From Jannaschia seohaensis (lineage in GTDB: Bacteria; Pseudomonadota; Alphaproteobacteria; Rhodobacterales; Rhodobacteraceae), in contig NZ_UETC01000022.1 of NCBI RefSeq assembly GCF_900116765.1, forward strand, positions 1-40,396: a stretch of DNA of 40,396 nt, in the 5' to 3' direction. A model generated the notes under the pieces. The model saw nothing but the letters and a program-made list of their open reading frames with translations, did not search any database and was not told where the DNA came from. A program made the translations under genes and the position numbers. Shown piece after piece: positions 26,685 through 35,038 of this stretch (position 1 is its first letter; every line of letters begins with the position of its first letter).

Positions 26685-27521
26685 TCAATTCCGAGACACA
26701 GGCACCGTCTCGGCGGGGTCATGTCTTGCGTCCCACGTCCAGACGTCGAACTGCGTCAGGGTACTCGGCCCGAAGGTCTGGGTCAGCGGCACATCGGCTG
26801 CGTCCCGGCCTCGGGCGATCAGGATCCGTCCCATGCGCCTCGAGTTGTTGCGCGGATCGAAAACCCACCAGCGGCCGTCGAGCCAGACCTCCATCCAGGC
26901 CGCGAAATCGTCGGGGGCGTGCGGCTCGGGTTCGCCGAATTCGCTCAGATAGCCGGTGCAATAGCGGGCGGGGATGTTCATGCAGCGGCACAAGGCGATC
27001 GCGAGATGGGCGAAGTCCCGGCAGACACCCTTCCGTCCGGCCAGCGTTTCGGACGCGGTGCGCGTTGCGCTGGCCTCCATGTAGTCGAATGAGACCGCGG
27101 AGTGCACGAAATCGCAGATCGCCTGCACCCGCGCCCATCCCGTCGGCGTATTCTCAAAAAGGCGCCACGCCTCTTCCGACAGAAGATCCGTGTCGCAGTA
27201 GCGACTGCCGAGAAGATAGACCAGCGTCTCGAAGGGCAGATCCTGGACAGCCGCTTGCGTGGCGTCAGGCGCGACCGGATCGGGCAGTCCGCAATCGCGG
27301 AAGATCCCGTCTGTGGACAACGCGAAATCGCCGGCGGGCGCAACCATCCGCGTGCACCAGTTTCCGAACCCGTCGCGATAGCTTTCGAGCGGCACACTAG
27401 GCGAGGTCACCAGATAATCGGCGCGCTCCAGGTCGCCGAAGCGCGAGTAGTGCACATTCAACATGGCGATGAGAGGCGTCGGTTGTGTCAGCCGGTACTT
27501 CAGCCGGCACCCGATCCGCAT
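26685..27521 (-). CDS. Second transglutaminase-like protein, catalytic His apparently absent
   Basis: 278 residues from ATG 27521, chosen because MRIGCRLKYRLTQPTPLIAM matches how this family usually begins; longer readings run into the preceding gene. An N-terminal beta domain (LNVHYSRFGDLERADYL) is followed by the transglutaminase core with Cys167 in GRKGVCRDFAHLAIALCR and Asp222 in WWVFDPRNN. At the usual His position the sequence is DDFAAWMEVWL, with Ala207 where FHAW is expected. Some relatives also vary here. It may be a non-canonical enzyme or a binding protein. The C-terminus GRILIARGRDAADVPLTQTF is typical of the family. Confidence 0.82.
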   Translation of the reverse strand: MRIGCRLKYRLTQPTPLIAMLNVHYSRFGDLERADYLVTSPSVPLESYRDGFGNWCTRMVAPAGDFALSTDGIFRDCGLPDPVAPDATQAAVQDLPFETLVYLLGSRYCDTDLLSEEAWRLFENTPTGWARVQAICDFVHSAVSFDYMEASATRTASETLAGRKGVCRDFAHLAIALCRCMNIPARYCTGYLSEFGEPEPHAPDDFAAWMEVWLDGRWWVFDPRNNSRRMGRILIARGRDAADVPLTQTFGPSTLTQFDVWTWDARHDPAETVPVSRN

Positions 27522-27561
27522 CCGGATGCCGGGGGCGCCGCCGTGGTCCGATCGTGGCGCT

Positions 27562-28566
27562 TTATCGTCCAAGAACGCACTCCCCATCCGCAAGTTGAAA
27601 GCCGCGATCGCAGCGCCATGGGTTTCCGGTTCGATCGAGATGCGCGTTTGCCGGAAGGTCGATCTCGACACAGGCGGTGTCCACCGCCTCAAATCCCCGA
27701 TCACAGCGCCATCCCGGCCCGTAGGACGCCGTGTCCAGAAAGGCGTTCGCCGGAAGCGCGATGGGATCGCAACGGCCATCGATTTCAAAGAAGCCCCGTT
27801 CGCAAGCCCATTCGTCACCGTAGTCCGTATTGGTGAGATAGCCGTTCTCGGGGACCGCAATCGGAACGCAGGCGCCGGAACTGGCCGTGAAACCGCGTTC
27901 GCAGGCCCAACCGGAGCCTGAGGTATCGTCGGTAAGATAGGCGTTGTCTGGCAGGACGATTGGAACGCAGGCCTCGCGATCTTGCCGGTACCCGCGATCG
28001 CACTGCCAGTCATAGCCGGAGGATCGCAGGAACGCATTGTCGGGCACCGGGATCGCTGCGCAGGAGATCCCTCCCGCTTCCTCGTACCCGCGCCGACACG
28101 CCCAGCCCGAATCGTAGGACCGGCCGGTTGCATAGGCATTTTCCGGGATGTCGATGGCGACACACTCATCACCGTTCACCCGGTATCCGAGCGCGCAGTT
28201 CCAACCGCCGCCATAATTTCGTGCCTCCGCATTCTCGGGCATCGGTCCGTTGCCGTCCTGCGCGAGGACGGGAAAGGCAACCGATGCAATCACACCGGCC
28301 AGGGCCGCCATTCGCACGCCCAGCTTTTCCCGTGGGTGTCTCGTCGGTTTCTCGTGGAGGTGCGACTGCTCCTCATTTGCGGACCGGAGCCCCTCCGCAA
28401 CCGCGAGTGTCTTCGATGGCCCAAGCTTGAGCCTTCCGGTCAGCCGTCGGGTGGGGGTGGGCGGTGGCGGGGAGCCCTTGGACTTCGATTGCGATGGCAT
28501 TCCTTCGTTCTCGGCCACCTGGATCGCGAATTCCTGCGGGCTTGTCGGATGAGTGCTCCCGGTCAT
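27562..28566 (-). CDS. Exported protein with seven Cys-rich ~32-residue repeats
   Basis: 334 residues if the start at 28566 (ATGA overlap with the upstream gene) is used. A typical signal sequence, MAALAGVIASVAFPVLAQDG, begins at residue 86 (ATG 28311), so translation may start there. With the long form, an 85-residue Pro/basic cytoplasmic tail would precede a membrane anchor. The rest is seven tandem repeats of the form LPxNAYLxxxxYxxGWxCxRGFxxxxxxC, each with two cysteines, about residues 108-334. Every repeat likely forms one disulphide in the periplasm or outside. I do not recognise a named domain. Neighbouring transglutaminases suggest an envelope role. Confidence 0.7.
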   Translation of the reverse strand: MTGSTHPTSPQEFAIQVAENEGMPSQSKSKGSPPPPTPTRRLTGRLKLGPSKTLAVAEGLRSANEEQSHLHEKPTRHPREKLGVRMAALAGVIASVAFPVLAQDGNGPMPENAEARNYGGGWNCALGYRVNGDECVAIDIPENAYATGRSYDSGWACRRGYEEAGGISCAAIPVPDNAFLRSSGYDWQCDRGYRQDREACVPIVLPDNAYLTDDTSGSGWACERGFTASSGACVPIAVPENGYLTNTDYGDEWACERGFFEIDGRCDPIALPANAFLDTASYGPGWRCDRGFEAVDTACVEIDLPANAHLDRTGNPWRCDRGFQLADGECVLGR

Positions 28567-29036
28567 CGGGGCGACAACTTGTGCAAGGCCGCAGCGGCAA
28601 GGGCGTGTTCCTTCTGGTGGTAGTCGCCGCGGAACTTGCCATCGACCTGCACCTCCCAGATGCCGTTTCTTTCGCGCACCTGAACCCCACTGCGCTGCGT
28701 CGGCCGGTTCATGGAAGAATCTTGTGCTCCTCTGCTTTTCGGCGGCACGGGTTTCATGTCGGTCATTTGCGCCTCCTTCGCCTTTGGCACGCGCGCTTCT
28801 CCGAGGAGCATCACGGCGCGAATGAATTCTTCCGCGTAATCATCCGTTTCACGGTGGTCATGTTCGTGCCGGGCCATACTCATCGGCTCGACGAACCGTT
28901 CTCTCAAATGATCGATGAACCGCGGCTCCGTCCGGGCCATGTAGGCGATCAGAGCTTGCAGGATCCGTTCATGAGCCAGCACACGCCGTTCGAGTTCGGT
29001 GGTCTCTGGGGATGCTATCGGCATGGCACGGTTCAT
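28563..29036 (-). CDS. DUF2188-like C-terminal domain protein
   Basis: 157 residues. The N-terminal 60 residues are helical (ELERRVLAHERILQALIAYM), followed by a flexible linker. The last 40 residues, VRERNGIWEVQVDGKFRGDY then HALAAAALHKL, resemble the short strand-strand-helix DUF2188 fold. No signal or membrane segment. It overlaps both neighbours by 4 nt (28563-28566 and 29033-29036), so it is firmly inside the operon. Function unknown. Confidence 0.6.
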   Translation of the reverse strand: MNRAMPIASPETTELERRVLAHERILQALIAYMARTEPRFIDHLRERFVEPMSMARHEHDHRETDDYAEEFIRAVMLLGEARVPKAKEAQMTDMKPVPPKSRGAQDSSMNRPTQRSGVQVRERNGIWEVQVDGKFRGDYHQKEHALAAAALHKLSPR

Positions 29037-29419
29037 CCTTCATCGACCGCGCTTTCCGGGCGCTCCGGCAACGCGTCAACATCAAGGGCTGCCAGGCAGG
29101 CCTGAGCGATATCCCGATTAGGGGCATCGTTTCCGGGCATCGTTGCCCAGCCGGCCGCCATTAGCGCATCGCGCCTCTGGAAGGTCGAGGCGGCTCGGAT
29201 CGTTGCCAGCTTGTCCGCCCGCGACGGATCGGATCGTGCCATGTCGAGGCAGACCGGTACCATGGAGGCGACGACATCCTCTCGGGACATCGTCATCGCC
29301 CTCTCGTGCGCCGTGCCGCCGGTCACCCAGCCGCCCCAGGTAAAACCGACCACGCCGACGAAAACCGCGCCGATCACGGCACCATAGATGCCGGGTGTGA
29401 GCCATTCGGGAGTATTCAT
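29033..29419 (-). CDS. Single-span membrane protein of unknown function
   Basis: 128 residues. One hydrophobic segment near the N-terminus (GIYGAVIGAVFVGVVGFTWG, about 10-29) is followed by GGWVTGGTAHERA and a soluble helical part with two Cys (PVCLDMARSDP and AQACLAALD), which may sit in the periplasm. The GxxxGAVxxGxVGFxWGGWVTGG pattern recalls short alphaproteobacterial hypothetical proteins. It overlaps neighbours on both sides by 4 nt. No enzymatic motif visible. Confidence 0.6.
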   Translation of the reverse strand: MNTPEWLTPGIYGAVIGAVFVGVVGFTWGGWVTGGTAHERAMTMSREDVVASMVPVCLDMARSDPSRADKLATIRAASTFQRRDALMAAGWATMPGNDAPNRDIAQACLAALDVDALPERPESAVDEG

Positions 29420-29730
29420 TTCAAGTCCTCCTGCGGGGCAAGCGCCGCATCGCTGTGATTGTTTTTCTCAGTCGCGCCCCGATCCCGGCTCAGCGCCTCT
29501 TTCAGGTCGCTGTCGGAAATCGCCCGTAACTCTGTCCGTCCCGCATGACCGCCCCTTCCGCGCACCGTCAGGTAGGTCGCCGTCCGGCGATACGCCTCGA
29601 AGCTGAGCCCTTGGAGAAGTTCTTCTTCGACGAGAACCTCGTAGTCGCCCGCGGGCAGATCGCCCGGGTATCCCGGCAAGGTGAACGGGTTCGAAAACGT
29701 CACCGTCGATCTGGTCGACCGCATGTTCAT
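29416..29730 (-). CDS. First gene of the transglutaminase operon, small protein of unknown function
   Basis: 104 residues. The beginning, STVTFSNPFTLPGYPGDLPA then GDYEVLVEEELL, shares its PFxLPxxxxxLPxGxYEhxxEEE pattern with the protein at 26075-26566. The middle reads TATYLTVRGRGG and the tail is charged. The gene is the first of nine on the minus strand, and the promoter should be in the 272 bp up to 30003, shared with a divergent gene. No known family. Confidence 0.6.
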   Translation of the reverse strand: MNMRSTRSTVTFSNPFTLPGYPGDLPAGDYEVLVEEELLQGLSFEAYRRTATYLTVRGRGGHAGRTELRAISDSDLKEALSRDRGATEKNNHSDAALAPQEDLK

Positions 29731-29897
29731 CTCTGGTCTCCGCGATGTTGGCAGATCCGTCGCTCACCACTGTTGACTGCCCCTTGGAGTGCGGGACGGA
29801 CCAGTCGAACGATTGAGTGTCTTGTACCTCGGGATCGTTCGGCTGGCGCTGACGCATGTTAGTCCCGGGCACCGAACCGGCTGCGACCTTCCTGAGG

Positions 29898-29930
29898 GCA
29901 GTCGCCGGTACTGACCTGTGTAAGGGCGGC
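29898..29930 (+). promoter_or_regulatory. 33-nt upstream element, copy A
   Basis: This block, with core ACCTGTGTAAGGGC at 29914-29927, matches the block at 30864-30896 at 25 of 33 positions without gaps. It ends 72 nt upstream of the gene at 30003 and lies in the divergent gap with the transglutaminase operon. A shorter echo (GACCTGTGCG) follows at about 29936. It may be a promoter or binding site; no known consensus is recognised. Confidence 0.45.
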
Positions 29931-30002
29931 GAGACCGACCTGTGCGTATCCTTTGAGAAACGGGGGCGATCTGCGTTCCTGCAACCCTTGAAAGGATTGG
30001 CA

Positions 30003-30428
30003 ATGGCCGACCCCAGTGTACTCAACCCGCACCCGCCCGAGTTCGATCAGTTTCTCCAAGCGTCGGTCGGCGCAGATCAAAACGGATATGCCGTGACGGT
30101 CCTCTCGACTCTCGCGCGGCTAGGCCTCGATCCATGGAGAGAAACCGCCGAACTGGTCACGCTGGGGCGCGACGCCGCACCGGCGCGATTGGGCGCACTG
30201 CTTGCTCGATTTCGGGACGTTCCTGCGCTCGCCAGCGATCACGGTAAGGTCGCACGAGACTTGAGCCAGCTGCTCCCCGAAGACCGAGCGTCAGGTGCCC
30301 CACAGCGCGCTGCCTCGACGGTGGTCGATGGCCGCCCGGGAACAAGCGGAGCGATCTGGGCGGTGATCGCGATCATGTTTGTGCTGTTTCAGATGTTCAT
30401 CGTTGGCGGGTCGGGGTCAGGCGAATGA
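30003..30428 (+). CDS. Tail-anchored membrane protein of unknown function
   Basis: 141 residues from ATG 30003 (AAAGGATTGGCA upstream); longer readings run through the regulatory region. The N-terminal 110 residues are soluble and helical (PPEFDQFLQASVGADQNGYA, LGLDPWRETAELVTLGRDAA). A single C-terminal hydrophobic segment (IWAVIAIMFVLFQMFIVGG) would anchor it with most of the protein in the cytoplasm. It overlaps the next gene by 4 nt (30425-30428). No family recognised. A 33-nt shared element upstream suggests common control with the 31050 gene. Confidence 0.65.
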   Translation: MADPSVLNPHPPEFDQFLQASVGADQNGYAVTVLSTLARLGLDPWRETAELVTLGRDAAPARLGALLARFRDVPALASDHGKVARDLSQLLPEDRASGAPQRAASTVVDGRPGTSGAIWAVIAIMFVLFQMFIVGGSGSGE

Positions 30429-30838
30429 CCGTTTCAATCGAGACCGCGAAGAGCCCGGCCCATACGGCACGCAAGTCCGGGACGCTATCGCCGCGCGAAC
30501 AGGGCGTTCTCTGGAACATGGAGGAACTCTTCTGGACCAGTGGCGCCGACAACGCACGCGCGACGACAGCGACCAACGCCATCATGGTCTTCCCCTATCC
30601 TCCCGGCATCCTCCAGGGCGACCAGATCTGGCCCCATCTTCGGCAGAACACCGGCTGGCGGTCCGTCGTCATGGCCGAACGGCGCGTGATGCGGTGTCAT
30701 GACATCGCCATTCTCACCTATCGCGTCTCGGCAGAAAAACCCGATGTGCCGATCTACAAGGCCCTCTGCGCCTCGACCTATCTCAACGATGAGGACACCT
30801 GGCTGAGGATTTCCCACCAGCAAACCGCGATGGTTTGA
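30425..30838 (+). CDS. NTF2-like/DUF4440-type protein
   Basis: 137 residues. The order of a first helix (EQGVLWNMEELFWTSGADNA), short central helices and a run of strands (RSVVMAERRVMRCHDIAILT, PIYKALCASTY, DTWLRISHQQTAM) fits the cone-shaped NTF2/SnoaL fold, in particular DUF4440 proteins of about 120-140 residues. Members are diverse, including isomerases and ligand-binding proteins, so no reaction is claimed. Translationally coupled to the tail-anchored protein by an ATGA overlap. Confidence 0.65.
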   Translation: MTVSIETAKSPAHTARKSGTLSPREQGVLWNMEELFWTSGADNARATTATNAIMVFPYPPGILQGDQIWPHLRQNTGWRSVVMAERRVMRCHDIAILTYRVSAEKPDVPIYKALCASTYLNDEDTWLRISHQQTAMV

Positions 30839-30863
30839 CAAGCGCATGGGCAACCGACCTGCT

Positions 30864-30896
30864 GCAGGCGTCGGGGCTAACCTGCGTCAGTGCGGC
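30864..30896 (+). promoter_or_regulatory. 33-nt upstream element, copy B
   Basis: Ungapped 25-of-33 match to the element at 29898-29930, core ACCTGCGTCAGTGC at 30880-30893. It lies 26 bp past the stop of the NTF2-like gene and 153 nt before the ATG at 31050, in non-coding DNA, so it may serve a promoter for the small gene downstream. Confidence 0.45.
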
Positions 30897-31049
30897 AGGG
30901 CGCCGAACCCGTTTAGATGAGACGTGCCGCCGAGTATTAGGTGGTTCATTTTTCCGAGTACCCGAGAAGCGTGTGGGCGTGTCGATCTCCAAAGGACGGC
31001 ATGTCGACACGCTTCTTATTCTCGGAGCGTCCAGGAAAGGACAAGCTCA

Positions 31050-31238
31050 ATGACTCCCGAACAAATCAAGACCGCCGACAAGATGAAATCCGTCAAGGCC
31101 GCCTGCGTGAACGCCCCCGCCGGATCCAAAAAGGATGCGGCGATGAAGCATTACCATGCAGCCGAGAAGGCCCATACGGCGAAGAACGACGCCGAGACCA
31201 ACAAGGAACTCGATGCGGCGACCCACGCCCTCGCGTGA
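31050..31238 (+). CDS. Small soluble helical protein
   Basis: 62 residues from ATG 31050 with AGGAAAGGAC just upstream; an upstream in-frame extension has no ribosome site. The protein is Ala/Lys-rich and helical (IKTADKMKSVKAACVNAPAG, MKHYHAAEKAHTAKNDAETN) with one Cys and no export signal. Its composition is like small stress-induced proteins of alphaproteobacteria. No known domain. It has its own 212-bp leader carrying the shared 33-nt element. Confidence 0.65.
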   Translation: MTPEQIKTADKMKSVKAACVNAPAGSKKDAAMKHYHAAEKAHTAKNDAETNKELDAATHALA

Positions 31239-31294
31239 CTTCCGGCGTCTGAAGTGATCACCGGGGCCGCCTGCCGAGCAAGAGGGCGGCCCTC

Positions 31295-32029
31295 TCACTT
31301 CAGGAGCGGCCCGGTCTGGTCCAGATATGCCGGATCGAACTCGGCAAGGTCCACCAGTCCGCCATAGTCGTGAAACGTCACGCGGCCGTCCCGAAAGGTC
31401 ACAAGGCCGTGCTCGCGCAGCTGCCGCAGGACGCGGTTCACGTGGACCGCGCTCAAGCCCAGCGTATCGGCGAGGTGGTATTGCGTCAGAGGGCAGTCGA
31501 AACCCTCCCTGCTGCCGACGCCGACCAGCGCAAGCCTCGATCCCAGTTCCAGCAGGAAATGCGCCATGCGGGCGTCCGCATCACGCCGACCGATCCCGAC
31601 GAGATGCTCCACGACCATCGCCTCGTCACGCGACGCCGCCCAGAGGATGGCGGTCGCAAGACGCGGCGTCCGTGCGAAAGCATCGAGAAGATCGCTCGCC
31701 AGCACTTCGGCGGCCTCGATGTCGACGATAGGTTCGAAGCTGTGATCCGACGTGCGCAACAGGACGCTGCGCAGTCCCAGAAAATCCCCCGGCACCTGGA
31801 AATCCACGATCTGCCGCGTCCCGTCGGCCTGGAGCTTGTAGGAACAGACCCAACCCGACGACAGAATGTACGCGGCGTGAGCCGACTGGCCCTGATGCAC
31901 CATGTCACGCCCCGCGACGAATGAGCGGCGACGCTGGTGCAGTCGCTCAAGCACGGCCAGCTCGACCTCCGACAGAGCGACGAAGGCCGAGAGCTTGCGG
32001 GTCAAGGGGCTGTGTTCGGCTGATGTCAT
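31295..32029 (-). CDS. Crp/Fnr-family transcriptional regulator
   Basis: 244 residues from ATG 32029 (GGGAGCC ribosome site); longer readings lack support. The cyclic-nucleotide-binding-like beta roll is clear (RRRSFVAGRDMVHQGQSAHA, AYILSSGWVCSYKLQADGTR, FQVPGDFLGL), followed by the dimer helix and a winged helix-turn-helix (CPLTQYHLADTLGLSAVHVN, RVLRQLREHGLV). The N-terminal Fnr cysteine cluster is absent, so it is not an oxygen-sensing FeS regulator of the Fnr type. It lies between small stress-type genes and groESL and is the best candidate to control them. A core ACCTGCGTTACGGC lies in its own leader. Confidence 0.88.
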   Translation of the reverse strand: MTSAEHSPLTRKLSAFVALSEVELAVLERLHQRRRSFVAGRDMVHQGQSAHAAYILSSGWVCSYKLQADGTRQIVDFQVPGDFLGLRSVLLRTSDHSFEPIVDIEAAEVLASDLLDAFARTPRLATAILWAASRDEAMVVEHLVGIGRRDADARMAHFLLELGSRLALVGVGSREGFDCPLTQYHLADTLGLSAVHVNRVLRQLREHGLVTFRDGRVTFHDYGGLVDLAEFDPAYLDQTGPLLK

Positions 32030-32044
32030 GAAGGCTCCCGACGT

Positions 32045-32058
32045 GCCGTAACGCAGGT
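32045..32058 (-). promoter_or_regulatory. Core of the shared upstream element in the crp-like leader
   Basis: On the minus strand ACCTGCGTTACGGC matches the core of the two 33-nt elements (ACCTG[CT]GT[ACT]A[GC][GT]GC). The flanks do not match. It ends 15 nt before the start codon of the Crp-like gene, close for a promoter but suitable for an operator. It could be chance. Confidence 0.3.
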
Positions 32059-32179
32059 GTGGAAATCTCTCCGGACACTGCTTTGGATCAGTCCAGCATA
32101 GAGCACTTCCTGCGAGAAGTACGGATGTATCTGAAACTCGCCTTCCACGGGGATCACGATGCCAAGGAAGGGACGCCAG

Positions 32180-32416
32180 ATGTCGACCACGAGCGAACAT
32201 GCAGGTCAGGCCGCCCTGTCAATCTGCGAAGCGCTCCTGCTTGCCATGAACGATCTCGGATTGCTGCCGGAGCACGAGATCGTGGGGGTTCTTCGCGACG
32301 CCGCGGCGACCCATGAGAATGCCGTTGGCACCGAACTCGAAATGGAAAGGCACCGGGCCGTCGCCAAAATGATCAATTCGATCATCGCTGGCGGAAACTA
32401 TGTTCGACGCCCGTGA
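32180..32416 (+). CDS. Small helical protein of unknown function
   Basis: 78 residues from ATG 32180 behind AAGGAAGGGAC. Mostly helix (ALSICEALLLAMNDLGLLPE, AVGTELEMERHRAVAKMINS), with no signal peptide or metal motif. It is divergent from the Crp-like gene and lies 133 bp before groES. I do not recognise a family. Position suggests it belongs to the same stress group. Confidence 0.6.
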   Translation: MSTTSEHAGQAALSICEALLLAMNDLGLLPEHEIVGVLRDAAATHENAVGTELEMERHRAVAKMINSIIAGGNYVRRP

Positions 32417-32549
32417 TGCAATAGCGCGGCGGTCTTGATCCGCAATCTCGAAGAATAGCCCCACCAGGTCGTCGCCGCCTTGCGCGCATCGAAGTCGGGC
32501 ATTCGAACAAGGTACTTACGCCCGACAATCCTCGACAAGGAGCACGTCG

Positions 32550-34510
<1,961 letters not shown>

Positions 34511-34616
34511 ATGTACGCGGCCTTTCACCAGGAGTCTCGGAACGAGAAACCACATTCCTGAAGGATGTGAACGCCAGTCTTTTCAGAAGAACAGTCCATA
34601 ATCAGGAGAAACGGAA

Positions 34617-34751
34617 ATGACCAAAGGCAACAAGCAACGCGGCAACCGTGAAGCGAAGAAGCCCAAGAAGGTGAAGGAAAAAGTCGTTGCGACAGCCGAC
34701 TTCACGAAGGGCAAGACCTTGACCAATCTCGGCGAGCACAAGAAGAAATAG
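34617..34751 (+). CDS. 44-residue lysine-rich protein downstream of groEL
   Basis: ATG 34617 behind ATCAGGAGAAACGG, stop TAG 34749-34751. The peptide begins MTKGNKQRGNREAKKPKK and ends in TLTNLGEHKKK, about a third Lys and Arg. It follows groEL by 106 bp and may share its transcript. It resembles short alphaproteobacterial MTKGNKQRGNREAKKPK-type hypothetical proteins. The charge suggests binding to nucleic acid or ribosomes. It is easily missed because of its size, but the ribosome site and composition support it. Confidence 0.7.
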   Translation: MTKGNKQRGNREAKKPKKVKEKVVATADFTKGKTLTNLGEHKKK

Positions 34752-34766
34752 GTAGAGGGCCAAGTG

Positions 34767-34800
34767 ATTGGCTATCATTGAATATTGGCTATCACTGAAT
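34767..34800 (+). repeat. 17-bp tandem duplication
   Basis: attggctatcattgaat at 34767-34783 is repeated with one change (attggctatcactgaat) at 34784-34800, 16 bases after the Lys-rich gene. The unit is AT-rich compared with its surroundings. It could be a recent slippage event or a pair of binding sites. The rest of 34752-35038 holds no gene I can support. Confidence 0.6.
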
Positions 34801-35038
34801 ACGGAGCCTGATGGCGGCGGGAGACGACGCGCATAACACTTTGGCAGAGCTTCCGCTGCGCAAGGCTGCACCTTTGGGACGAGACGCACCGGAGATTTCT
34901 TTCATTCGCTGGAGCGCGGACGTTTGCCGCCTGAGCCGTACGCGACGCGGCTGAGGCGCCGGCAACTGCTTCTCGTGGTCAACGCATCCGCGTTGCGATG
35001 GCACAACCTATCACGACCCGCTAAGGTATGCTTGACCC

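Noticed and set aside
32434-32464. Possible heat-shock sigma factor promoter before groES (CTTGAT ... CCCCAC)
   Set aside because: The spacer between the two boxes is 19 bp, longer than expected for the RpoH consensus, and the second box is imperfect.
32417-32549. CIRCE operator for HrcA in front of groES
   Set aside because: Looked for TTAGCACTC and GAGTGCTAA arms and found none.
34811-34957. 48-codon open frame starting ATG between the Lys-rich gene and nhaA
   Set aside because: No ribosome site of note, Arg-rich random-looking product and no family pattern.
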